A DNA stretch of 64,000 nucleotides from Hermodice carunculata (taxonomy: Eukaryota > Annelida > Polychaeta > Eunicida > Amphinomidae): the NCBI GenBank assembly GCA_964020975.1, contig OZ026625.1, positions 44,251,794 through 44,315,793 on the forward strand, in the 5' to 3' direction. Shown here one piece after another: positions 46,769-59,504 of the stretch. Every line of letters begins with the position of its first letter. Position 1 is the stretch's first letter. A program made the position numbers and the translations under genes. A model generated the notes under the pieces. The model saw only the letters and a program-made list of their open reading frames with translations. It was not told the DNA's origin and made no database searches.

Positions 46769-47460
46769 CTAATGGCGGTTGTGCCCACCATGGGCAGCAA
46801 TGCAAGCTGTACATCTACTTTGTATGCTGTAAACCAGGCGCCGAATCTCTACCTCTTGAACTGCTTGCCACTCATTTTGCAGTGCCTGAAGCAGTTCCTG
46901 CCTGTTGGTCGGTGATGGAGTACTATTGGCCACGCGTCGTCCAAGCATGTCCTACAGATGTACTATTGGACTTAAGTCCCGTGAATATGGCATCCAAGGC
47001 ATCACCCTAACATCTTCATCTCCCAAGAATCTGATGCTGATATGGGCCACATGGGGACGGGCATTGTCCTGCTGGAAGACTGACACATCTTAATGGGTCA
47101 GAGAAACGGAACCACATGCAGTCGAAGGATTTCATCAATCTAAGTTTGGGCTGACAGGTTATCATAAAGCACAATGAGCTCTGTTCTGTAACGCCCAGAA
47201 GTTCCACTCCAGACCATAACATTAGGCCCACCCTATCTGTTGCCCTGCCTGACACAACAGTCTGTGAAATGTTCTCCATGCTGACGCCTGACTCGCACAC
47301 GCCAGCCGGGCTGGTCAATGCAAAATCGTGATTCATCACTGAATAGCACCTGTTTCCATTTAAGATGTAACTGGCACCATCGCTCTCTTTCCTGTCGGTG
47401 AACAGAACCAAGAAATGGTACCCGATAGGGCCGTCTGCTTGCAAGACCATAACTGTGAAG
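46769..47460 (-). pseudogene. Dead Tc1-family transposase
   Basis: The minus strand reads, in order: RERWCQLHLKWKQVLFSDES and RFCIDQPGWRVRVRR (first catalytic Asp, ~47330); GGPNVMVWSG; SAQT.IDEILRLHVVPFL; FQQDNARPHVA (second Asp, ~47060); PYSRDLSPIVHL.D (~46960); and the C-terminus QALQNEWQAVQ...RCTACIAAHGGHNRH with a stop at 46769. This is the canonical order of Tc1 transposases. It is inactive: three in-frame stops in the first frame (in NR.GGP, SAQT.ID and PFL.P), a shift to another frame at ~47085, and in the last block Val where the catalytic Glu of SPIEHLW belongs, with a stop in place of Trp. The N-terminal DNA-binding part is missing or unrecognisable beyond ~47460. Confidence 0.85.
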
Positions 47461-48864
47461 CCATCTTCAGACAGTGGAATTATCTTTGGTTTGTGCAGTC
47501 CTGGCGTTTCTACCGCCATACGCACATGGGGCCCCTAGTGCCGAAATGTCTCTCTAATGGTGGGGGTAGGAAAACCACAAAAATATTCACATCCAGGAAC
47601 AAAGAACAGTAAGTTCTCACATATAAATGTTTTATAGTTTATATCACAGTTAACTTGTCTTGTCACTATAAAGGTGATAAATAACGGGTAATTCATAAAT
47701 TTATAGATATCAAAGATAGAGACAGGTTTATAGAAAATACCAACATGCATGAAAGCTTAATTCCGTGTATTTGGGTAAAGTACTTTACTATAAACTGATG
47801 CATGTGCTGCAGTCTGTGCACATAGTAAAAGTTCGATGAGGATCCATAGCCCTACAAGAAAAATGGTTCTTCTCGACTTTCTAACATGACAATTAGCAAC
47901 AATAGTCCTAGTCTCATCATATCCAACCTCCATCGCTTTTGGCATCTTCATCACCCAGCATGTCAACCGGAAACATTCTCGTATCTCGCAGCAGCTTACC
48001 ATGAATACAGTCAAGTCACATCTGCATTCATCTGACTGGCCCCAGCGTGCACTCAAATATCAGGACCATTCTCCCCTGTCATAAAATTAGACTTGCTGGC
48101 TACTTGCCCTATGTTGAGAGAATAAATCTTGGAGTTAGAAAAATGTGTGACTATACATTAGCTCATCAGCAGCTATATAATCACGCAAAGTTCAGACGTA
48201 AAGCAATGGTTAATATGTCCTTACAGAACTGGCAAAGCATGAGTTAGTTTGAAAAAAAACAACATAAAATAAAAATTATATTTACGTATAATTTGTATGT
48301 TACCTTATTCAAGCAGTTGGCCAGACATAATCCGACCAACAATCCCTGAATGCAAGAATCCATGTCCTTATCAATAGTTACACAGTGCAACTCAACTAAT
48401 CAGATACATTCTGACCCGTTGAGAGTTCTATGCACACAAAGTTATATTTACAATCATATTGTCACTAGATAGTTAGAATCCAACCCACTAGGGATAGATC
48501 ATCACAAATGATAGATGTACAGCACTGCAGGAAAATACTAAAATGTATACACGCTGAACCAAGACAACTGCAACTTGTTTCACTATTACGTCAGACAAGG
48601 ATCTGCCCAAAAAGGAGGAAAAGATCTATGTGCTATTCCGCCTGTGGTCAAATCCTCTGGCAAATCTACCACACTGATGGTCAAGTTCAGTGTCAGCTCT
48701 CAGTCTATACGTCACAGAGCCTTGTACTGGAGCAAAATACACAGGGACCACTTGGAGCATGAAGTCTGCTCCTGAGTAACAAAACCTTTTCCTCCATAAG
48801 CTTCCTGTTATAAATCTGTCGGTATTTCTGGTTTGTGTTCATGTCCACACTGTTAGATTTTAAT
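47461..48864. other. Intergenic
   Basis: No domain recognised in either strand; frames at 47757-48056 and 48508-48775 overlap and are not protein-like. Confidence 0.4.
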
Positions 48865-49993
48865 CTATCTCCTATCTCGTTTTGGTTTCACCATTGCATC
48901 ACTATATTCCAAGAGCGTACAACTGTTTTCTAGCTTAGTAGCTCTCCAACCTGATGTTTTGATATTCTTGGAGTTGTATCTTTGGTACCCGCTGAGGTAT
49001 GTGTTGACATATAATTTGAACTGTGTGGAACTTTGTGACTGGGGAGGACCACATTTTTCTCTGCTCTTTATTTCTTTGGGCTTTTTATCACATATCACAC
49101 TGACTGTGTCGCCCTGTGCTGTATCCTGCTCACCCTGCATATCATTAAGAGTTTCATTTTCTCATCTGCAACTTTCATCTGGCATATGCTCTGTATCATT
49201 AGATTTGCTTTTAATCATATTTTTTTTTTTTTTTTGATCTTCTCTTTACTGTCAGTATCGGGTCTACAGCTCTCATGCTTGTCTGTTGCATGTGTTCTTG
49301 TTATTGTGTTCAAGGCGTTTGCATGCAAATTTGGTTTCGCAATTTGGTCCTTTCTTATCTTTGGCACAGAGCGTTTTTACTTTTTCAGGTGATGTTATAT
49401 CCTGTTGGTTATCTTGAGAAGGTAGTGACGATCCAGACATTTGCACATCTTCAACAACATAATTTGTGACACTTTTCTTCTCATATGTACTCATCTTTAA
49501 GGCCTCAGTCTGTGTACATGACCAAACTTCTTGAGCAATTTTCTTTTCACTTTTAGAGACCTCACACGTTTTTGCATCTTTATCTTGAAGACAGAGCAAA
49601 CGTTTAATTTCATTGAAACTCTTTTCAAGATTCGCTTCAAACTGTCTGCCTATCTCAGCCATTTCATCATGTAGGCTCTACAATGTTGTTGTATTTTTTC
49701 GGAAGATGCCGCATCTCTATCACCAATTTCTCTACCTTTTCTTTCTGTAATTGATGTAGTATATTTTCTTCTATCTGTCTCTTTTTTTCTCTTTCCTCTT
49801 CAATTTTTCTCTTTCTTTGAGCTTTAATTTGATTGATTTGGTTTTCTAATTGTTTTATTCTCAGGTCCTTAGCCTGTTTTTCTTGTTTTCCTATATATAA
49901 GTAATGTTGAATGATCTCCAGCCTGAGTCCTGGAATGGAAAATAGACTCTGAGGGGTCAACATGCTTCCAACTTCTTCCCTTCTCCTCAACAT
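48865..49993 (-). pseudogene. Broken coiled-coil ORF, unknown
   Basis: Three consecutive minus-strand pieces. 49667-49993 starts MLRRREEVGSMLTPQSLFSI and contains a strong coiled coil (KQAKDLRIKQLENQINQIKA, QRKRKIEEEREKKRQIEENI). 49273-49662 begins LHDEMAEIGRQFEANLEKSF and continues with a Lys/Glu/Ser-rich tail. 48865-49140 is a polar stretch ending KRDRR. Piece 1 ends at a stop where piece 2 is already open in the neighbouring frame, so one small indel is likely. A T17 tract at 49219-49235 separates pieces 2 and 3. It could be the first ORF of a non-LTR element or a processed or decayed host gene; no domain identifies it. Confidence 0.4.
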
Positions 49994-50009
49994 AAGGCTG
50001 CCTCTTGTG

Positions 50010-52119
50010 GCGAACTTACTGCCAAATTACACTAAATCTCATCCCAGGTCACGTAGTTAATGTAGGAAGGTAGGCCATAATTAATTTTAGCACATACAGT
50101 GTACGTACATGTTCCAAGGACCCATATATGCATGCTATTTTGAAGTAATTAAATCAGCCTAAGGGCCGACCAATATCACTTGCAGGCCACTCTACAAATA
50201 ATTTTACCAGAGGAAATATATGAATTGAAAGTTACAAATGGCGGAAAATTCAACTCTCAAACACAGAAACCAAGCAGGTCATACACTGCGTTTGCAAAAC
50301 AGTGAGTCACTGTGCCCAAGTTTCCATCATTTTGTCTGAGAAATCAGCCACTGCATTTTACACTCAATTTTCAAATTACATTCAAGTCAGACTCGGGTCC
50401 GACCAGAATAAATAAAAACGATATAGGCCGATAGTTACATTTCCATAATTAATTCCAGTCAGCTTTATATCCGACCAGAAATAATTACATTTCATATATC
50501 TTGTACCTGTACTAAATGATTCATCCAAGTTAGATTCAGATCAGCCCAGAGAGAAATTACAGTTTCATGAATCTGGTACCCACGTATTCAGTCTAAACAA
50601 TGGCTTGCAGGAAATGTAAGTTAGATATACATCTGACTATGAAAAATGAATGGACTGAAATGCAGCTGTCAAAAATAAAAAACGAGAATTCAGCATGTTA
50701 AATACATGGCCATAATCTGCTCCACGTGACCGACCGATTCTGGTGCCAATGAATTGAAAATGCAAGATGCAACAGGTGAAATGTAATATAATGCAGAGAT
50801 ATATACATGGAGTTAGCAGCCAAGTAAAATGTAACAGTGCACACAAAACAGTCTTCCCGGTTCGGTTTCCAGGGCTCAACTGGCTTTCCTGGCAGTGTGC
50901 ACCTGACAGTGGCACACAAGCACTGGCAAAGGTCAAACATTCCATTGTTTCTGGTCAATGGGCATGCATGATTGCCCCAAAATTACTATAGTCATACAAT
51001 TGCTTTTAAGATTCTATGGACTTCAGTCAGAGACACACTACAAAACAATGCTAAAGTGGTATGTGGGATATCATCAAACTTTGCTCGTTGGATGGGTTGT
51101 CAGTAAATCTGCCTGATGACGTTGATGTGCTTGGAACACGTCTCCAACAAGCAATTAGCGGCTCTGGCAGTCAGGTTATTAAAACCACACATATATTGTT
51201 CACTTTCCCAACACAAACCCTTGTCAGTCCGTTTGATATTTTCATAAAATTGCGAATCAAAGTATTACAAGCATGTTGATATAACGGCATATTTCCGAAC
51301 ATGAGCTGAGCTTAACTTAAGCTGCATTTTCAGTGGCAGGAAACTCAGCTGCACTAAGCTGAAATGGCCCTGAAACTGATTGTATATGGGTATCAATGAC
51401 CCACATACTTGTTCTGTTGTGGTTCGTATCAAGGTGAGGTTTGACATCAAAAATGAAATCCCTTCAATGCCTCGCAACGAGGAATCAGGCCCATAAATAT
51501 ATTTTTAGTGTATGAGTCTGATTTTCAGTGTGAGCATTTGTTGAAGGAAAAACACATATGTCTCCATATATCACATGACAAACGCACTATATCTTTGAAA
51601 AGAAGGAACTGAGGGACAGAAATGGCAGATATGTGCCTTAAGAAAGTCATTTGACCTGCAATACATCAGTATTATTAATATCCAATTTTGAATAATAAAG
51701 TACAGTTTAAATAAAAACTTTGAGGTAAAGACAAAATCACCCGCCTCCCCCCCCCCCCCCCCAAAAAAATATAATTGGGCTTCAGCAGAATACTGTCAGA
51801 ACACGTTTTGGACCCTGCAACATGCATACCTTGTAGTTCTGGAAGCTGCATCTCTCATCGCGTTTCAGCTTAAATTTACCAAGGCAAACCACATACTAAA
51901 CTAAAGAAAGTATGATGATGCGATGGCAAAGAAATCTCGTGTAAGACTATAAATACTTAGTCAAGTGCTTGTAAATTCAAGACCTGTAAAAACATAGGCA
52001 GATTTTACTTTCTAACGTATTGAGAAGAATACGCAGAATACGAAGTGCAAATTTTAACTTGAAAAGATTTGCTTTTATGCAAATCTGTGTCTGCCTTCAA
52101 ATGTTGAAAATTTGGCGAG
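50010..52119. other. Intergenic with a short diverged tandem repeat
   Basis: Around 50383-50590, three ~70-bp units share AGTCAG.....TCCGACCAGAA.TAA and TTACATTTC.TA. A poly-C run lies at 51746-51762. The 51061-51279 frame has no recognised domain. Confidence 0.45.
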
Positions 52120-52745
52120 ATGGAAATTTGAAAGTTCCAACTGTCCTCGACCTTTCACCTTTAGAAGTCACATATACATTATAAAAAGTTACAGTATTAC
52201 AATATCTACCATTTAGTCAAATTATTGACCAAATCAGATGAAAGTTATGGCTGGGTGAAAAGTTGACATGGTCAAACGCCCTTGACCTTCAGGGTACATA
52301 CAAAAATACGCAGTGTTGCAATACCTGCAATTTCAGTCCACCATGAGTAAACTGGAGGAAAAGTGGCCGAGCAATGACTGGATAAAAAATATAAAGGTCC
52401 AAGTGACCTTGACCTTTGACCTTTAGCGGCTCCATATAAATTAAACAAATTTACTATGCTACATTATGTACAATTTTAGCTCTGCAAGAACCATATGAGA
52501 TAAAGATTAACCGGGTTATGGCCATGTGAAAAATTTTTGTGGGCCAAATACCCTTTACGTTTGATCTTTAGAGGTCAAATGTAAATTAAAAAATGTGCAG
52601 TGATATAATATCTACGATTTGAGCCAACATGATCAAAATCAGAAACAAATTGTTCGGGTTATGGCTAGATGAAAATTGAAATGGCCAAATGACCTGACCT
52701 TTGACCGTTAGAAGTCATATGTAAATTTTAAAAAAAGATGTGCAG
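52120..52745. repeat. Degenerate tandem repeat, unit about 135-150 bp
   Basis: Four to five units each contain CCTTGACCTTTGACCTTTAG..GTCA.AT.TAAATTA, then an A-rich step, GTGCAGTG.T.CAATAT and ATGG..GG.TGAAAA.T.GA.ATGG.CAAATG. Cores near 52150, 52290, 52420, 52560 and 52700. Non-coding; similar in style to the repeat at 30.3-31.0 kb. Confidence 0.75.
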
Positions 52746-53171
52746 TGTTTCAAACTAATGAATTGAAGTTGGATTGGTGACCTGTATGTATAGTAGTTTT
52801 GGAGAAATTAAAGATTCAATTTTTAAAATGGCCGTAGTTTGCATGTTTTTCGAAACTGTTGGACCTCTTTACAAAAATGCAAGACTTGAAGTATGGAAGT
52901 ATAATCATGCCAAGTTTGAGGTTTTTACGTATAATACTTTTGGAACGAAATGTCGGACAAATTTGCCGGTAAAGACAGAAAAAAGAAAGAAAAAAATAAC
53001 TCTTAGATAAAAAAATGTCTGTGTTGACACACACATCAATATATTTGGCAAACAAACTAATTAGATTGATTTATTGGCGTTCTTTTATCTATTGGTTGGC
53101 GTACCTTGTGCATTTTTCAGCCGGAAAGTAAGAACTGCATTTTTATGGTGGACAGACGTAACAATGCACCT

Positions 53172-53212
53172 CAAGCCAATCACAGATTATATAATAGTCT
53201 GTGATTGGCTTG
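53172..53212. repeat. Perfect 15-bp-stem hairpin
   Basis: CAAGCCAATCACAGA, an 11-base loop TTATATAATAG, then TCTGTGATTGGCTTG. Each arm holds a CCAAT/ATTGG motif. Confidence 0.9.
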
Positions 53213-55107
53213 TTGCAAACGTAATTTAACCCTACATTTATACGTACTGATTACATTGATGACTTTTCATGTGACTAAATGCAATTACTTTTTAGCTGTG
53301 ATTTTACTGGTATTGCCACATTTCTCAATTCCGATCAGCCTTACTTGTACTTACTTAGTTGCAAGTTTCGTAACCATTACTTGCGCAGGCACATAGCGTG
53401 AAGCAATACTTTTGCAATAATGTGACTCTCAGTCATGCTGTTCAAGGCTTATGGCAAATTTCTTATAAATTGCATTACTTATCTGGACAAAATTATTAAG
53501 GTTCTGTGGGATGGCGATTGTAAGGTCTATTAAAGTGTTGGCCAGACCTTTATCTGCTGTACTGCGTATAATACATCATTAACACGCGTTCCGATTTAGC
53601 AATTACACAATCATATTAATGGTTGGGCCTGCTCTGGCCGTGCTGTCAAGTTTTGAAATGTTCACGGTGCACTTGTCACTGTTGCTTTCTCGTCATAATA
53701 CTTGCTTTTGGAATCCCTGTTAGGCTTATTTTCAGTTGAGTTTGTATGCGATCTTACTCATGATTGAAGTGCTCCGTTGCTGAGCTGTATGTATTCGACA
53801 GTGATCTATTTGTGGATTATTTATATTATTTGTCATGTCATATAAGGGAGTATATTCTGCGGAAATTGTACGCATTGTACTTACTTTTGTGTGCATGTTT
53901 GTGTTGTTTTATTTTCAAGCCACAAAGCATGTGTGCTGCTTATTCTATCAATGTTGTTCATAGTTATGGTGATTGTGGCACATCTGTGATGCTCATTTCA
54001 CTCTTCCCGTGCTGATGCTGTGTGACATGTCTTTGTTTATAGTTAGAAATATGTAAGATTACATTGTATTCTCCTATTAGAAGAGGGTGGTGCTACTAGA
54101 TTTTGCATTGGGGTATTATTTAGAGGGTAATTGAGGAGGTTTTGTTTAGTCTTTTATACCATTTGATTTAAGCACAGGGGATAGTGTGGTGGTGATGCGA
54201 AGGACCTTTTATTTCAGCCTGAAGGCGTGTCTTGCTGGATAAACAGAAATTGTACCCCTGCGTGTCTGCATGCACACCATAGCTCACCTGGGCACACTGT
54301 GTACTAGCTTGACAGTCTGTGTTGGCAGGAAAATTCCACTGAGTGTCGAGGTGCTGTTCGAATGTCAAGTATGGCTGAATAATGGCTGGACTGGTAAGGG
54401 CATGTTGATTTCAGAGTGCATTAGCATGCTGCTAGTGAACCTATTTTAAGACCCATGTGAACCTCAATGGCAGAAACAATGGTTACCAAATTTGAACCTT
54501 GTCCCATTTCCAGGATAATCCTGTGTGGTGCAGTTGGCCAAGCATTAACAGTGTTGCAACACCCCATTACATATAATGATTGTGGCGTATCAAATTCTAT
54601 GCAAAACGTCGTAAATGTCATACGCCATACAAGGCCAAAGGATGTGCTTTCTCAGCATGAGTATATGTTTCGATATATGATAGTCTACACACCTCACATA
54701 GCGTTCAAAACCGTCTGTTGTATGGCTAATCTAGCCTTTAATAGCTTCCATTAGAGCATATGTGGCCATAAACGTTACATGTTATTACTTTCTTCCCTCA
54801 TACTGTGAGTAACTGGATTATGCACTCTTGATTAGTTAGTTCCTTGATTCTTTTTCTTAAATAGTAGAACACGTAAAAAAGCTGATTTTACTTTTTATAG
54901 TCTGTACAAAGTTATAAGAGAAGCCATATAATAAAATATATCTTGGTAGTGTGACATTTCTTGATATTCCTAGCAGGTGATACTGATAAGCATCCCAGAA
55001 CGATACAAAACCTCGGTCACCTTTTCCTCTGTCTTTCAAATTTCATTAGTCCTTGCAAAGACGGAATGAGGTGTATCTCTTCAGATCTCTTGTCTAAATT
55101 TGATATT
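53213..55107. other. Intergenic
   Basis: The minus-strand frame 54168-54368 has four Cys (CQASTQC....NFC) and might be an exon of a Cys-rich extracellular protein, but nothing supports it. The plus frame 53764-54015 is not recognised. Confidence 0.35.
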
Positions 55108-55308
55108 CTAAATGTAAGACATTTCTAGGTTCCTTATAATTTGGACTGCAGATGCTATATGCGAAATAGTAGTATGAGAACACGAGGTGTCAATATCATT
55201 GTCGAAAATCAGTCCAAGTCGAAAAACCAAACAAAGTTTAACAAATCCAATCAACATGAATATTCGTAGACAAAGTAGAAATTCTTTAATACCCACGAAG
55301 CAATACAT
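55108..55308 (-). CDS. Leader-like exon, copy B
   Basis: A 66-codon minus-strand frame: MYCFVGIKEFLLCLRIFMLI, then GFVKLCLVFRLGLIFDNDID and TSCSHTTISHIASAVQ. The first ~25 residues look like a signal peptide. It is similar in nucleotide and protein sequence to 38165-38315 but stays open beyond it. FRLGLIFDND is faintly like the start of periplasmic-binding-type receptor domains (IR.G.IFD); that is speculation. A donor was not fixed. It could be a first exon of an extracellular or receptor protein, or a decayed copy. Confidence 0.3.
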   Translation of the reverse strand: MYCFVGIKEFLLCLRIFMLIGFVKLCLVFRLGLIFDNDIDTSCSHTTISHIASAVQIIRNLEMSYI

Positions 55309-55784
55309 TATTTATTGAGTATCTAAAGTTGATATAAAATATAAATGAAATGTATTACTTTCTTGAGAGCTTTTAGACAAAGACAAAAATACATTAAGCA
55401 TACAATTTGTTGGTGGATTCGATGCGCATGTTAACTATTCAATGTATGTCACGACACTATCTCATTTTTGTTAGCGGTACAGTGCCACACAAACCAGGGC
55501 TGTAAGCACAAACGCTATTGGCCCTGGGTCATATTCAGAAAATCTGGAAGAAGACCATGACCAACAGTTGCAGGAACGAAAAAAAGAAAAAAAAACTGTC
55601 AAGTTCAGATAGGTCTTAACTATGTATGAGGTCTTTAAAGGTTCTAGTACCATTACTTTGCAATTATATTTTGTCATATCTATTTCTAATTTTTGCTCTA
55701 TCTATGGAATGAAAAATAAGTAGCGATAGTTTATTAGATGTGTGAATGGGCAAAAGCTTCCATTTTTAGCTCTTACCACAATAA

Positions 55785-55836
55785 GTGCGCGCGCACACAC
55801 ACACACACTCACACACACACACACGCGCGCGCGCAA
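55785..55836. repeat. (GC)n(AC)n(GC)n alternating purine-pyrimidine tract
   Basis: GTGCGCGCGC, then AC repeats, then ACGCGCGCGCGC: ~50 bases of alternating purine and pyrimidine, of the type able to form Z-DNA. Confidence 0.85.
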
Positions 55837-56259
55837 ATGTTGCTGGTTTTATCTAACTTGTAGAAATAGGAACTCCTTCAATTACTTTCACACCAAAATA
55901 TAATTCTCATTTTGGGAAAGAAGGTAAATGTTGGGTGGTATAATTCATGGTGTTTTATGGACAAAAGTCGACATTGCCTTCTTTCTTTTTTTCCTATCCC
56001 CCCCCCCCCCCCCGCTCTCGCTTTCTTTATTTCTAAGAGCAAACACAGACATACTGTTTGTCCATGAATTATTTCTTTACCGAACAATTTTTGTCTGCTT
56101 TTTTTTTTTTTTTTTTGAAACCGCAGTAGCCCGGATCAAACAATCTTGTCACTCTGCTGCAATGATAACGCTTGAGTACTTTGGTGTACCAATGGTGGTT
56201 CCACAAAGGTTAGTAACAAAAAAATGCGGTCACAAAGCTTCTTTTTGTGAAGAATTATA

Positions 56260-56330
56260 AAAATAGGGCTGTAACAGTCCTGCGCTCTGCTGAACTTACA
56301 TGCACGCAATGAAGTGGTCCTGTGAACTAT
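56260..56330 (-). repeat. Segment resembling 36540-36605
   Basis: ACAGTCCTG.GCTC, then GAAGTGGTCC.G, occurs in both places with intervening similarity of ~65 percent by eye. In 36.5 kb it overlaps the membrane-segment frame. Confidence 0.4.
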
Positions 56331-56903
56331 GGTGTCAAGGTCACGTGTGTTTCTGACCATGACCACCGTTGCTACCTTGTACATCCCCTTCCCGATCGTA
56401 TAAATATACAGAAAAATCGCAGCATCACCTCTTAAACATTCAAGTGTATGGGTTCTGAAAAGTGTTTTTATGGTATTGCGAAGCAATCGGCTAGGCAGTT
56501 TCTGAGAAGATATTATGATAATTATTTTGTCAAAAAGTCAACAATAAAATTCATTTAAAATCAAAAATTCATTGGACCATTACTATTTAAACAAATCTGG
56601 TAGATACTCACCCAAGGTACATGCTGACGAAGTTTCAAGTAAATCATTTTGATGGTTTTGAAAAGAAGTAAAAAATGTGAACTTTCATTGCAATCCTCAT
56701 TCACTAACATTGTGATTAAAGGGAATACGTTCATGAACAAGTACCCGAATTGAAAAGTTAGTTATAAATTGGGCATTAAGAGTGTCTTCACATAGTTGGC
56801 AAACTTTTAACCCTTCTACAAGCTATATTTGTACCAATTTTCAGAACAATCTGACTGACGATTCTGGAGAAGTCAAAAATGACCTGGACGGAAAAAAATG
56901 GCC

Positions 56904-56934
<31 letters not shown>

Positions 56935-57999
56935 GGACCACCTCTGTTGTACAAAATAAGGTCAAAAAGTGTACCTACACAATTTGGAAGCTACTGGCTG
57001 AGCTGTTACCGATTTGTTTTATATATTTCGCCAAAAAGGAACAACAAAATTTATTACCAAAAACAAAAACAAAAAAAAAACAAAAAAAAATCAAAGGTGC
57101 GTGACCACTAAAAGAAAATTGGTAAATACCCACTAGATGATCATTTTCATCAAGCAAGAAGTGAATGAGACTGAAGGTGTTGGTAAAAATCTGAGATGTA
57201 GATATGCCGATTGATTTACATGAGGTATAAGAGGACCATCAAATGGTCACGCTCCAGTCAATTTTATTTTTTTACGATTTTTTCCCGTTTTTTTGGCAAA
57301 TCTTAAAAAAAAAAAACTTCTCCAAAACCACTTGCTCAATTGCTTTGATATTACACAGGAACTTTTCTACGGACGTTTAATTCCTCATTATTCAACAGGA
57401 TGCGCCGGAAACATTTTCTAAATTTTTAGGATTTTTTTTCTGTTTTGCTACATTTTATAGTTTTTTCCAGAACCGTCACTCAGATTAAGCTGGAACTTGG
57501 TGGATATGTTCCTTGTGGAACATTCAAACAAAGTTTTTCACCAGGTGGCACTGCTGTAGATTCCTGTTTTTTTTTTCTCTCTCTCTCTTTTTTTTTTTAT
57601 TCAGGTTATCTAAGTAAATGCACCTTTTGAATTTATCACTGTGTAAGTCAATGGTCAATCTAATGCTTACACATATTTTCGACTTGTCTGAAGAAACTGT
57701 GAGTCTGATTGACTTCAAACTATGTGGCAATGTACCTTGGGTGGGTCTCTATTAGTTTAGTTCCAATGGTCACACTCCGGTGATTTTTGGATTTTGGAAG
57801 ATCTTTAAAAACGTTTTAAAACGGAAGTTGAACATGGAAATTTCTTGTAATGGTTAGAACTTAAATAATTTTGTCCAGATTTGTGTCAAACCTGGTACGG
57901 ATGTACTCTTTATAAGTGTCTGCGTATTCTGAGGACACAGAGTTATAGGTTCTCTTAAAATACATGTGTACTTCATGACTGACCTTTTATTTTAAACAC
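56331..57999. repeat. Diverged, irregular repeat region with homopolymers
   Basis: A loose ~60-base motif, roughly TTCTCCA.AACC.CT...CAAATTG..GTCAAACTTGGTAC..ATGTTCC, recurs near 56800, 57330, 57475 and 57870 (and again near 61210). Poly-A at 56906-56930 and several T/A runs. Non-coding. Confidence 0.4.
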
Positions 58000-58706
58000 A
58001 GTGTTCTCTCCGCTCATCTTTACCATGAAATGTGAAAAAAAAATGCAGGGTAGTTCGTTATGCACGTGGGTGCATATTGACCACATGAGCTGGTTTGATA
58101 CGAGCGTTTAATGACAAATTGAGACAGGTTGGTCGTTTGATGCACTTAAGGATCTAATATCATACTTTTAAGGGCATCGAACAGCTTTAACCACTTTTTA
58201 AACACGCATATTCAGATGATCTTCTAGCAGTGTTGAAGTGGCAAAAGTAATAACCAGAAGGAATCAACTCTGCCGAAATTTGCAGCTAGCACATGTTGAA
58301 TGGACAATAGCTAAATAGTTTCCCCAAACTGAAAAGAGTGGCATTTTAAGTTTATCTCACGTTTATATATATAAAGTGTACTTTAAGGTGGGTAGATAGC
58401 TTCCCTATATATTTCAGGCTACTTTTTTTAAACATTTGAAACATACGCAAGCTACAAACCCACACAAAAAGTTGCAAAGGTTTTGCTATGTGCACCTTTT
58501 ATTCAACTTCCATATATGCAGCTGAAGTCCACAATTATACTTTGCTTTTTATGTTATCTTAACTGAACGATTAAAAGCTTGTTTGCATTGGTTTTCCCGT
58601 ATTCAAAGTTTCAAATGTCCAACATGCAGGTGATATCCCATGAGTGCACGAAACCTTAACTTTACTCATTATGTATACAACAATAATTCACTGTGGAATC
58701 CTCATG

Positions 58707-58771
<65 letters not shown>

Positions 58772-59500
58772 AATTAATGGATAGTAATGTAAATTCCAAA
58801 TGAACTATGCATTTTCATCGAACGAAATGTGCCACATGAACCAACCGGACACAATTTGGGGAATTGGCTAGCCTTATCAGATTAAGTAGGGTGTGTAAAC
58901 ATAAATATAGATGTATTATGTACATCTTTTCAATGGCCGATATAGTACTCGGAATAAGGCTGCAATGTTTAAGTGTACTGAAATCATCATGCTTTACGTC
59001 ATCAGAAATAAGGAAGCCCAGCGTAGAAGCAGACATGGGTGCCTTTTGTGACCTTTTGTAGGCAAAAATTTTACCTTCCCCTAAAATACAACATACGTAA
59101 AAACGTGGAGTTGTGGTCGGCTCAGATCTTTTTTTTCTTCACAAAAAAGAAACAAAAACAAAAACAAAGCCGCACAAAGAAAAAAAATGCAAAACAACAA
59201 CAACGACAACAACAACAACAAGAAAAATTTCATTCCAAAAATTGTTTGTGTGTATATGGGTGTGTATTATGAGAAAGAAAAAAAAAGGTTCCTGTATTTT
59301 ACCTGAAGAAGTCATTTTAGTCAGGAGGGCAAGACCTTCTAGATTTTTTTTTTGGGGGGGGGGGGGGGGTTGCTGACTTGTCTTTCAGTCTTTTCATGAG
59401 CGTCGGCAATTTACAATTTTCCACTTCTAGGCAACGATTCACGTTAATCTTAGTGAGAATGTGCCGCGGGAATGTCTCCACTGATTTTGATTGGATGGTC
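58000..59500. other. Intergenic with (AC)n microsatellite
   Basis: (AC)n, about 30 units, at 58709-58768; A-rich and CAA-rich tract at 59140-59230; poly-G at 59352-59369. Frames here are low-complexity. Confidence 0.5.
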
Positions 59501-59504
59501 AAGC

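Noticed and set aside
47016-47525. A 169-codon minus-strand ORF as a new gene
   Set aside because: It is an out-of-frame shadow of the Tc1 transposase, whose motifs lie in other frames.
59039-59376. K/Q/N-rich plus-strand ORFs
   Set aside because: Low-complexity A- and CAA-rich tract; no domain and no conservation evidence.
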